Origin: Treponema sp.
Lineage (GTDB): Bacteria > Spirochaetota > Spirochaetia > Treponematales > Breznakiellaceae
Direction: 5' to 3'
Length of the DNA stretch: 9,076 nt
Assembly: GCA_031264395.1 (NCBI GenBank)
Contig: JAISEB010000241.1
Coordinates: forward strand, 1-9,076
The notes below the pieces were generated by a model, which ran no database searches, was not told the DNA's origin, and saw only the letters and a list, made by a program, of their open reading frames with translations. The first letter of the stretch is position 1; every line of letters starts with the position of its first letter. Position numbers and translations under genes: made by a program. Below, piece after piece: positions 1 through 5,663 of this stretch.

Positions 1-113
1 TGGGTATTTGGGAATATGCCTCCACCAATCCCCTGTCGCAGGGAACTTTCCTTAACGCGGGCTTCGGTAATCCGGATGAAGCGGTAGAGATCTGGAAGCT
101 TGGGGATCTTTAA
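1..113 (+). CDS. 3' end of a gene paralogous to the following lipoprotein (partial)
   Basis: Only the last 36 codons lie in the window, read from base 3 to the TAA at 111-113; the 5' part is off the left edge. The C-terminus (GIWEYASTNP ... WKLGDL) matches the end of the next gene's product almost exactly, so this is a tandem paralogue of it. The main difference is 11 extra residues here: between the shared STNP and WKLGDL blocks this copy carries LSQGTFLNAGFGNP-type sequence, where the next gene has only GNPKKMIES. By homology it is probably a secreted lipoprotein, but its N-terminus cannot be seen. Function unknown. The reading frame is certain because of the paralogue match. Confidence 0.8.
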   Translation, partial: GIWEYASTNPLSQGTFLNAGFGNPDEAVEIWKLGDL

Positions 114-129
114 TCCCGCAGATCACGGT
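92..129 (+). repeat. Direct repeat, copy 1 (gene 3' end plus leader)
   Basis: These 38 bases recur at 672-709 with one mismatch (A at 120, G at 700). They cover the codons for WKLGDL, the TAA stop and the first bases of the following leader. Identity continues to the left through the coding sequence (bases 1-32 match 614-645 with one difference) after a 33-base length difference. It resumes to the right in the TGAAGTATA...AAGGAG leader (134-155 and 726-747). This is the scar of a tandem gene duplication. Confidence 0.9.
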
Positions 130-150
130 TCCATGAAGTATATAAAAGGA

Positions 151-156
151 AGGAGG
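151..156 (+). promoter_or_regulatory. Ribosome binding site deciding the lipoprotein start
   Basis: AGGAGG lies 6 bases before the ATG at 163. An in-frame ATG exists at 100, but it lies inside the previous gene's coding sequence and has no such site. The AGGAGG therefore fixes the start at 163, which also places a normal signal peptide at the N-terminus. Confidence 0.85.
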
Positions 157-162
157 AAAAAC

Positions 163-693
163 ATGAAAAATATGATGGTAAGGAAATGCGCCGTGCTGGC
201 AGCCCTTCTTTGCGCCACGCTGCAATTTTCCGGCTGCAAATCAATCGCCAGATCAATCTCCAGAGAGTTGTCGGCGGGTAAATTCACCTATGGCGAGTCG
301 GTTTCCCCGGAACAAAGCGCCCTGGTAGTGTTCACCGAAATGATCCGCGTGACAAGTTACAACGGGACCGATATTGACAGGAGGGTATGGTATCCCAAAG
401 TAAAAACCCGGATAAACAAGGTTACGTTGCCGGCGGGGGCAACGTCGATTCATGTTGACTTACATTGCGATATCACCAGAGGTTATATCCTATACCGTAT
501 TAATCGAAATGATATGGAGCTGCGCTTTAAGCTTGAAGCCGGAAAAGAATATACCGTTTCCGTTTATTTGAAGAAAAAAGGGTTTCTGGGTCTCGAAGGT
601 CTCGAATTCGGCGTGGGTATTTGGGAGTATGCCTCCACCAATCCCGGTAATCCGAAAAAAATGATAGAGAGCTGGAAGCTTGGGGATCTTTAA
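163..693 (+). CDS. Putative exported lipoprotein, unknown function
   Basis: A protein of 176 residues from the ATG at 163. The N-terminus is a lipoprotein signal: basic MKNMMVRK, a hydrophobic stretch at about 9-22, and FSGC with the candidate acylated cysteine at residue 25. Phe at the -3 position departs from the classical lipobox but fits the looser spirochaetal pattern. The rest looks beta-rich: SALVVF at about 54-59, a YNGTDIDRRVWY segment, LPAGATSIHVDL, an EAGKEYTVSVYLKK strand, and the C-terminal IWEY ... WKLGDL block shared with the upstream paralogue. The LPAG and EAGKEY elements resemble small periplasmic beta-sandwich lipoproteins, but I do not recognise a named family. It sits between its paralogue and a protease gene with near-identical leaders, so all three are probably co-transcribed. 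Function unknown. Confidence 0.82.
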   Translation: MKNMMVRKCAVLAALLCATLQFSGCKSIARSISRELSAGKFTYGESVSPEQSALVVFTEMIRVTSYNGTDIDRRVWYPKVKTRINKVTLPAGATSIHVDLHCDITRGYILYRINRNDMELRFKLEAGKEYTVSVYLKKKGFLGLEGLEFGVGIWEYASTNPGNPKKMIESWKLGDL

Positions 694-709
694 TCCCGCG
701 GATCACGGT
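672..709 (+). repeat. Direct repeat, copy 2 (gene 3' end plus leader)
   Basis: Second copy of the 92-129 repeat, 580 bases downstream, with one mismatch. It carries the WKLGDL codons, the TAA stop and the start of the leader that ends in the protease Shine-Dalgarno AAAGGAG (741-747). Relative to copy 1, this leader has about 12 extra bases between GATCACGGT and TGAAGTATA. The protease gene therefore uses a translation leader derived from the duplicated lipoprotein unit. Confidence 0.9.
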
Positions 710-752
710 ATCTTGCGTAAAAACCTGAAGTATACAAAAGAAAGGAGTTGCC

Positions 753-2432
753 ATGAAGTTCCGGTTTTGTGCGGTTTTGTTTTTTACCGGCGCCGTTCTT
801 GGGTTTGGTCAGAGCGCCCTGCTGCGGGATTATGTGGGCCTCATCAACCAGACCTTTCACCCCGACATTGTCGCGTATATGAACAAGTTCAAGACGGAGT
901 TTGGAAGAGACGGCGATGACGATGCGGCAAAGGGAATCGACGCCTTTCTTAAGGGCGGTTCCGGCTCCGGTTTTATTTATGTGGACACGGCGGGGAACAA
1001 CTATATTCTTACCAACCACCACGTTATTACCCAGTCCTATACCCTCTCGGTTACCTTTGAAAAACAAGACGGGACCAAAACAAAATACGAAGGGCTCTCC
1101 ATTCTGGCGGCCGATGAGGATATGGACATCGCCCTCCTTGCCTTTCCCGCCGGAGTACGGCCTTTTAAACAGGGGCTGGCCTTTTTGAACAGGGCTGTGG
1201 ATGAGGGTGAAGATGTCTATTCCGCGGGTTTCCCCGGTCTGGGCGGAATTTCCCTGTGGCAGTTCGGCAGGGGCATGGTCTCCAACGCATCGGTACGGTT
1301 CCCCGTAGGGGAAGATACGGACAGGATGATGGGTCCCTATATACAGCATACCGCCCAGGTTGATCCGGGCAACTCCGGCGGCCCTCTGCTGGTTCCCCAA
1401 GAGGGGGCGCCCGCCGGATACGCGGTGGCGGGGATCAATACCCTGAGCGCCCGTTTCAGGCAGGCGGCGAATTACGCCATACCTCTTAGCCGGGTTCAGG
1501 AATTCATTAACGCCGCCTTGAGTACGGAAACGGTAAACGAATGGGAACGGCTGGATAAACGGCTGGCCTCTTTTATGGAAGGCCTTGGAGATTCCAAAGC
1601 GGTATACACCCATATCGCCCGGTACCTTTCCCGGGACTGTATCGCCCAAAACGCCGACTTTGCCATGTCCGAGGTATTAGCCAGAGCGCCCCTCCCGGTG
1701 GAAGAGGAAATTACCAATGCCTTCAATTACTATCCCGTGGACGGCATGCACTATGCCGTAGCCTGGGTTATAGAAAACAAACTGCGTTCCAAAAACAGCG
1801 CCATTTCCATACAGATGGAGGAAACCGTCGCACAGGCTAAAAATGAATACGCTGTTGTCTTTAGCATAAACGGTGAAAGGGTTAAAACCGAATGGATAAA
1901 CGAGTACGGGAACTGGAAGCTCAATACCTTCGAAGGTATCCGGAAGCGGCCTGAAACGGTAAGGCCCGCAACCAGCAGCAGAAACAAAAAAGAAGGAAAC
2001 GCGGATTTTAAACATGGCATGATCTCCGGCGGCTATACCCATATTATTGATCTTGGGCCGGCGGTCTATCTGGATTTTTCAGTGCCACTGGATTATGTGC
2101 TTCTCAGTCTTCATGCGGTCTACGGTTTTAAGGGGGTGGATAAAACGCTGTTATGGTTCCCTATCCCCCCTGATCCCGATTATTATCTGCGGGTAGAAAT
2201 GATGGCCGGCTGGCACTATACCTTTGATCTGAACAAGGTTGGGCTTATGCCCTTTGCCCAAGCCGGGATTGGGTATGATACTACCGCGACGGTTCTGCAT
2301 ATAGGCCTTTCCGTCCGGGCCGGCTGTACGGTTACTTTTAAGGATCTTAAAGGCCTTTTCGCATCCAGTTCATATCAGTTTAATCTGCTCAACCGACAAT
2401 TGGTCAGCGTAGGAATCGGTTACGGGTTTTAG
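753..2432 (+). CDS. Trypsin-like serine protease fused to a C-terminal outer-membrane beta-barrel-like domain
   Basis: A protein of 559 residues; the ATG follows AAAGGAG (741-747) by 5 bases. Residues 1-20 form a Sec-type signal peptide (MKFR, then a hydrophobic stretch to LGFG). Residues about 65-255 are a chymotrypsin/HtrA-type protease: TNHHV with His90, DMDIALL with Asp125 and DPGNSGGPL with Ser208 give a full catalytic triad, so activity is expected. No PDZ domain follows. Residues about 260-395 are an unassigned middle region ending in EYGNWKLNTF, reminiscent of an NTF2-like fold (weak). Residues about 396-415 form a polar linker. Residues about 420-559 alternate hydrophobic/aromatic and polar residues with Gly-rich turns and end VSVGIGYGF; a terminal Phe on such a strand is the usual sorting signal of outer-membrane barrels. 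I infer a protease tethered to the outer membrane, probably facing the periplasm. The protease call is firm; the barrel is inferred from pattern. Confidence 0.9.
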   Translation: MKFRFCAVLFFTGAVLGFGQSALLRDYVGLINQTFHPDIVAYMNKFKTEFGRDGDDDAAKGIDAFLKGGSGSGFIYVDTAGNNYILTNHHVITQSYTLSVTFEKQDGTKTKYEGLSILAADEDMDIALLAFPAGVRPFKQGLAFLNRAVDEGEDVYSAGFPGLGGISLWQFGRGMVSNASVRFPVGEDTDRMMGPYIQHTAQVDPGNSGGPLLVPQEGAPAGYAVAGINTLSARFRQAANYAIPLSRVQEFINAALSTETVNEWERLDKRLASFMEGLGDSKAVYTHIARYLSRDCIAQNADFAMSEVLARAPLPVEEEITNAFNYYPVDGMHYAVAWVIENKLRSKNSAISIQMEETVAQAKNEYAVVFSINGERVKTEWINEYGNWKLNTFEGIRKRPETVRPATSSRNKKEGNADFKHGMISGGYTHIIDLGPAVYLDFSVPLDYVLLSLHAVYGFKGVDKTLLWFPIPPDPDYYLRVEMMAGWHYTFDLNKVGLMPFAQAGIGYDTTATVLHIGLSVRAGCTVTFKDLKGLFASSSYQFNLLNRQLVSVGIGYGF

Positions 2433-2435
2433 GCA

Positions 2436-3308
2436 TTACGGGTCCAGGAGCGCGGCCAGCTTCGCTTTCTCGCCGGGCGACAGTGCGCCGGGGAGAATGG
2501 CGGGCAGGGCGGGATCGGGCGGAAGGAGAAAACCGCCGTCAAGAAAACGGCGGAACAGGGCGGCGTAATCCCCGTTATGGCCGCAAGGCGCGGCCGTGAG
2601 GTAGATCCCCCGGCGGCGCCAGACGCCGTGAAGCGGCGGCGCGGCCCGTTTGCCCGCCATGGCGGCAAGATCGTATACGCCGCGGGCGGCAACGGCAAGA
2701 AGCGCCGGGGCGATAATATCCGGGGGGGGAAAGGCCCCCTCAAGGACGGGATCAAGGGCAAAAACCCCTATGCCGCAGGGCCAGGAAGGCCCGCCCGCTT
2801 CCGTTCCTCCGTACTGAGGGGGAATTACCGGAAGCACCGGGATCAGCGCTGGAATGTGTCCGGGAACAGCCAGGGGGGCGGCGGGATCGGTAAAAGGACG
2901 CCAAAGCGAAACGGCCGCTTCTCCGCCCGGCGTCTCCCCGGCGGCTGGGTCGGGCAAGCGGGCAGCGTCAAAACCCGCCGCCTTTAGTATGCCGCCGAGG
3001 GAAGATCCGGGCCCGTATACCCGGAAGATCCTGCCGGGAAACAGCAGGGACAGGGCTTTGAGGAAACGTTTTTGGAGGGGATGGGAGAACGGAACAAAGA
3101 GCCGCCTGTCCGCCGCGTTTTTAAGTTCACGGAGAACCGAAGGCGGCGTGTGGCCCAAAACGGCCGCCCCCCCCGCCTGCCAGAGATCAGTGAGCCGCCC
3201 GGCCTGAGTGTACAGGTGAAAATCCCGCGCCCGCAGCACGGGGGGGACAAGGGAAAGCAGCGCGCCGGGAGTTTCGTGTCCGGGAGCTTCGTGAAGGGGC
3301 GGATTCAA
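2436..3308 (-). CDS. Degenerate class-III aminotransferase-like protein, unknown function
   Basis: A protein of 290 residues, very rich in Pro, Ala, Gly and Arg. It starts at a TTG whose first bases overlap the helicase TGA (TTGA), so it is probably translated by coupling; only a weak AGGGA lies just upstream. An alternative GTG start at codon 24 lacks a ribosome site. The N-terminus (DLWQAGGAAVLGHTPPSVL at about 41-59) resembles the class-III aminotransferase entry motif with LGH-x-P. The C-terminus (DYAALFRRFLDGGFLLPPDP ... LSPGEKAKLAALL, about 247-288) resembles the end of glutamate-1-semialdehyde aminotransferase-type enzymes. The middle is much shorter than in the family (about 290 against over 400 residues). 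I see no PLP-binding lysine motif: PPPDIIAPALLAVAARG at about 194-210 has Ala/Leu where the lysine would be expected. It is probably a non-catalytic relative. The gene converges on the protease gene with 3 bases between the stops. Confidence 0.65.
   Translation of the reverse strand: MNPPLHEAPGHETPGALLSLVPPVLRARDFHLYTQAGRLTDLWQAGGAAVLGHTPPSVLRELKNAADRRLFVPFSHPLQKRFLKALSLLFPGRIFRVYGPGSSLGGILKAAGFDAARLPDPAAGETPGGEAAVSLWRPFTDPAAPLAVPGHIPALIPVLPVIPPQYGGTEAGGPSWPCGIGVFALDPVLEGAFPPPDIIAPALLAVAARGVYDLAAMAGKRAAPPLHGVWRRRGIYLTAAPCGHNGDYAALFRRFLDGGFLLPPDPALPAILPGALSPGEKAKLAALLDP
2525..2553 (-). terminator. Terminator-like hairpin inside the 3' end of the aminotransferase-like gene
   Basis: Read on the - strand, CCGCCGT and ACGGCGG form a perfect 7-bp GC-rich stem with a 7-base TTTCTTG loop, followed at once by TTTTCTCC. 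This has the layout of an intrinsic terminator but lies in the coding sequence (codons for RRFLDGGFLL), about 90 bases before the stop. Because the convergent protease gene ends 3 bases beyond this gene, no terminator can fit between them. The U-tract is short, so termination may be partial, or the match may come from GC-rich coding sequence. Confidence 0.35.
2722..2729. repeat. Homopolymer of 8 G (+ strand)
   Basis: Eight consecutive G on the + strand, read as C on the coding strand within the FPPPD codons of the aminotransferase-like gene. A one-base slip would frameshift the protein at about residue 195. Confidence 0.9.
3167..3174. repeat. Homopolymer of 8 C (+ strand; poly-G on the coding strand)
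   Basis: Eight consecutive C on the + strand, i.e. eight G in the coding strand of the aminotransferase-like gene at the AGGAA codons (about residues 45-49). Slippage here would remove nearly the whole protein. A 7-G run at 3240-3246 and a 6-G run at 2873-2878 lie in the same gene. Confidence 0.9.
3240..3246. repeat. Homopolymer of 7 G (+ strand)
   Basis: Seven consecutive G on the + strand, C on the coding strand, in the VPPV codons near the N-terminus of the aminotransferase-like gene (about residues 21-24). It is the third long homopolymer in this gene. Confidence 0.85.
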
Positions 3309-5662
3309 CTGTCCCTGCCTATTTTAGTATATTGCCGGCTCTGGAAGCGGCTCAGGAAGCGTGTTTCGGCGCCGGTGTCAAAGCGCACCCGGATTACGGG
3401 CCCGTCTTCTTCCTCCTGTATGGCGATGACCGCGCCGTACCCGTGATCGTCATGAAAGACCCTGTCCCCGGTACGCCAGCGGCCGTCCGAGGAGGATTTC
3501 CCGCCCCGGGGGGAAAACGCGTCCGGACGGTCAGGCGGGCTTCCGGCCTTCTTCGGCCCGGTAAAGCCATAGGGGACGCCGCCTATGACGCGCAGCCCTT
3601 CCCTGTCCACTTCCTGCAAAAAAAGGCTCGGCTCCGAAGGCGCGGTACGCCCGAATACGCGGCGCACCGCGCAGGAAGTAAGGTACAGTTCATCCATGGC
3701 CCTGGTTGCGCCCACATAGAAAAGCCGCCGTTCCTCCTCAAGATCCTCGCCGGTTTTGTCGGTTCTGGGGAAAATTCCCTGCTCAAGTCCCGTCATGATT
3801 ACCCGGCGGAATTCAAGACCTTTGGTATTGTGAAAGGTGATGAGGGTCACCGCGTCGGAGCTGTTTTGGGAGCTGTCCTCGATGGAACGGTCAAGTTCTA
3901 TATGCTCAAGGAATTCCAGAAGGCCTTCCGCGGTGGGCTTGTACAGGCTTGCCGCGTTCGCCAGTTCCTGCAAGTTGAAAACACGCAGGTTTCCCGCGAT
4001 TTCGTCATGTTCCTCATGATACGCCGCTATGCCGGAATTTTCCGCCAGCATAACCACCAGCGCCGAAAGCCCTTCCCCAGCCCTAAGGGAGGTTTTTCTT
4101 TTTGACTGTTCTTTTTTTGACTGCTTTGACTGCCCTTGTGTTGATTGCCCTTTCCGTGATAAATCCTTCTTTGATTGAACCTGCATTGGTTGAACCTTCC
4201 CCCCGCCCGCGCCCTTTTCAGCCTCTTCGTCCCCGGTTGTTTCAAGGAGGGAACGGCCCTCCTCAATTACCGCGAGGAACGTTTCGATGCCGGCCCTTGC
4301 CCTTGCGGAAACGCTGTCGATGTTTCTTGCGGCGGCGGCGAGGCTGTACGCGCCCGTATTGTCCCCGGCGGCGTCGACGATCCTGTCGACGGTAACAGGC
4401 CCCACGCCGCGGGCGGGCTTGTTTATCATGCGCCTGAAGGCGACTTCGTCACGGGGGTTGGCCAGAAAGGAAAGCAGTGCCAGCACATCTTTTATCTCTT
4501 CCCGTTCATAAAACTTGAGGGAGCCGACGACACGGTACGGGATGCCCCGGCGGAGAAATTCGGTCTCGAAAGAAAGGGACTGGGCGTTGGTCCGGTAGAG
4601 CACCGCCCAGTCCGCCCACGAGTTTCCCGCCTTGACCGAATTGGAGACGAGCGACGCGCAGTAAGCCGCCTCTTCGTCCTGATTGGGCAGAAAGGCCAGA
4701 ACCGGCAGTTTTCCCCCGCCGCGTTCGGCCCTGAGGGTTTTTCCCAGCCTGCCCTTGTTGTGATCCACCACCGAAGACGCGGTTCTCAAGATCTGCCCTG
4801 TAGAGCGGTAATTCCGCTCCAGCCTGATGATTTCGGTCCCGGAAAAACGATCGGGGAATTCCAGAATGTTCCGCACTTCGGCCCCCCGGAAGCGGTAAAT
4901 GGACTGGTCGTCATCTCCCACAACGCAGAGGTAATTTTCAGGACTGTACAATTCACGCAGCAGTTCGAACTGGGCCGAATTGGCGTCCTGGTATTCATCT
5001 ACCATGATAACCCGGAAACGCTCGCGGAACCGGGACGCCGTTTCGGGATGGTTCCGCAGGATTTCGACAGGCTTTTTGATAAGATCGCCGAAATCAACAT
5101 TGCCTGTCTTTGCCAGCCTTTCCTCGTACAGCGTGTAGACGCGGCGGAACTGTTTGGAGGAATCTACAAGATCAAGTTCAGCGTCGGAGGGCGAAAGGAA
5201 AAGATCCTTGGCCCGCGAAATTTTGAAGGCGGCTCCGCGCACGTCGGCCCTTGCGGCGTCTTCCATGACGGAACCGAGCAGGGAAACAACGTCGTCGTCG
5301 TCATAAATTACAAAGCCGGAATCGAGCCCCGCGAGGTTTCCGTTCCGCCTTAAAAACCACGCGCCGAAGGAGTGGAAGGTCCTGAGCATGGCGCCGGAGG
5401 CCCGTTCGTCAATGCGCCGGGCCCGTTCCGCCATTTCGCGGGCCGCCTTGTTGGTAAAAGTGACCGCCAGAATGGAACGGGGATCGGCGCCGCATTCCCC
5501 GATCAGCCATGCTATTTTTGTGGTGATTACCCGCGTCTTTCCCGATCCCGCCCCGGCAAGGATAAGGAGCGGTTTTCCGGTATGCCGCACCGCCTTTTGC
5601 TGTTCGGGGTTGAGGCGCTCAAGAGAGGACGCGATGCCCCCGGCGTCATCCATACCGGCCAT
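3305..5662 (-). CDS. pcrA: UvrD/Rep superfamily 1 DNA helicase (PcrA type)
   Basis: A protein of 785 residues, a 3'-5' ATP-dependent DNA translocase of the UvrD/Rep/PcrA group (repair, replication restart). Visible motifs in order: LNPEQQKAV (Q motif, about 17-25), Walker A AGAGSGKT (36-43), AVTFTNKAAREM (66-77), RTFHSFG (94-100), DEYQD (222-226, Walker B), GDDDQSIYRFRGA (249-261), LERNYRST (281-288), TFHNTKGLEF (609-618) and RRLFYVGATRAMD (645-657). All core ATPase residues are present. The C-terminus (TGDRVFHDDHGYGAVI, about 731-746) matches the Tudor-like domain of PcrA that contacts RNA polymerase in studied relatives; this favours PcrA over Rep. Odd: a Lys/Gln/Ser-rich insert at about 484-529, encoded by a degenerate 15-bp repeat. 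The ATG lies 1 base after the hydrolase stop and has no clear Shine-Dalgarno, implying translational coupling; Met4 (base 5653) is a possible alternative start. The stop overlaps the next gene's TTG. Confidence 0.95.
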   Translation of the reverse strand: MAGMDDAGGIASSLERLNPEQQKAVRHTGKPLLILAGAGSGKTRVITTKIAWLIGECGADPRSILAVTFTNKAAREMAERARRIDERASGAMLRTFHSFGAWFLRRNGNLAGLDSGFVIYDDDDVVSLLGSVMEDAARADVRGAAFKISRAKDLFLSPSDAELDLVDSSKQFRRVYTLYEERLAKTGNVDFGDLIKKPVEILRNHPETASRFRERFRVIMVDEYQDANSAQFELLRELYSPENYLCVVGDDDQSIYRFRGAEVRNILEFPDRFSGTEIIRLERNYRSTGQILRTASSVVDHNKGRLGKTLRAERGGGKLPVLAFLPNQDEEAAYCASLVSNSVKAGNSWADWAVLYRTNAQSLSFETEFLRRGIPYRVVGSLKFYEREEIKDVLALLSFLANPRDEVAFRRMINKPARGVGPVTVDRIVDAAGDNTGAYSLAAAARNIDSVSARARAGIETFLAVIEEGRSLLETTGDEEAEKGAGGGKVQPMQVQSKKDLSRKGQSTQGQSKQSKKEQSKRKTSLRAGEGLSALVVMLAENSGIAAYHEEHDEIAGNLRVFNLQELANAASLYKPTAEGLLEFLEHIELDRSIEDSSQNSSDAVTLITFHNTKGLEFRRVIMTGLEQGIFPRTDKTGEDLEEERRLFYVGATRAMDELYLTSCAVRRVFGRTAPSEPSLFLQEVDREGLRVIGGVPYGFTGPKKAGSPPDRPDAFSPRGGKSSSDGRWRTGDRVFHDDHGYGAVIAIQEEEDGPVIRVRFDTGAETRFLSRFQSRQYTKIGRDS
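4101..4192 (-). repeat. Degenerate 15-bp in-frame tandem repeat in the helicase gene
   Basis: On the + strand the core TTTGACTG or close variants begin at 4101, 4116, 4125, 4140, (4155, weak), 4170 and 4185. The period is 15 bases, with one unit shortened by 6. On the coding strand this is CAGTCAAA, encoding repeated Gln-Ser-Lys in 5-residue units (QSKKD, LSRKG, QSTQG, QSKQ...). All length steps are multiples of 3, so the helicase frame stays open. The tract is much more AT-rich than the flanking gene. Confidence 0.8.
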
Positions 5663-5663
5663 G

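Noticed and set aside
141..147. TATAAAA as a -10 element before the lipoprotein
   Set aside because: It would place the transcription start on the Shine-Dalgarno and has no -35 partner; it is better seen as part of the A-rich translation leader.
100..162. Upstream in-frame ATG extending the lipoprotein by 21 residues
   Set aside because: It begins inside the previous gene, lacks a ribosome site and would bury the signal peptide; the same pseudo-start recurs at 680 only because the region is duplicated.
690..1649. Long open frame on the - strand opposite the protease
   Set aside because: It lies antisense to a gene with clear catalytic motifs, and its translation shows no recognisable domain or signal; it follows from codon bias of the real gene.
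2577..2987. Open + strand frames opposite the aminotransferase-like gene
   Set aside because: Arg/Gly-rich translations typical of reading a GC-rich gene backwards. The - frame is preferred for its aminotransferase-like ends and its coupling to the helicase.
4175..5353. 392-codon open frame on the + strand opposite the helicase
   Set aside because: The opposite strand encodes helicase motifs throughout (DEYQD, QSIYRFRGA, Walker A region). The + reading is a GC-driven shadow without family features.
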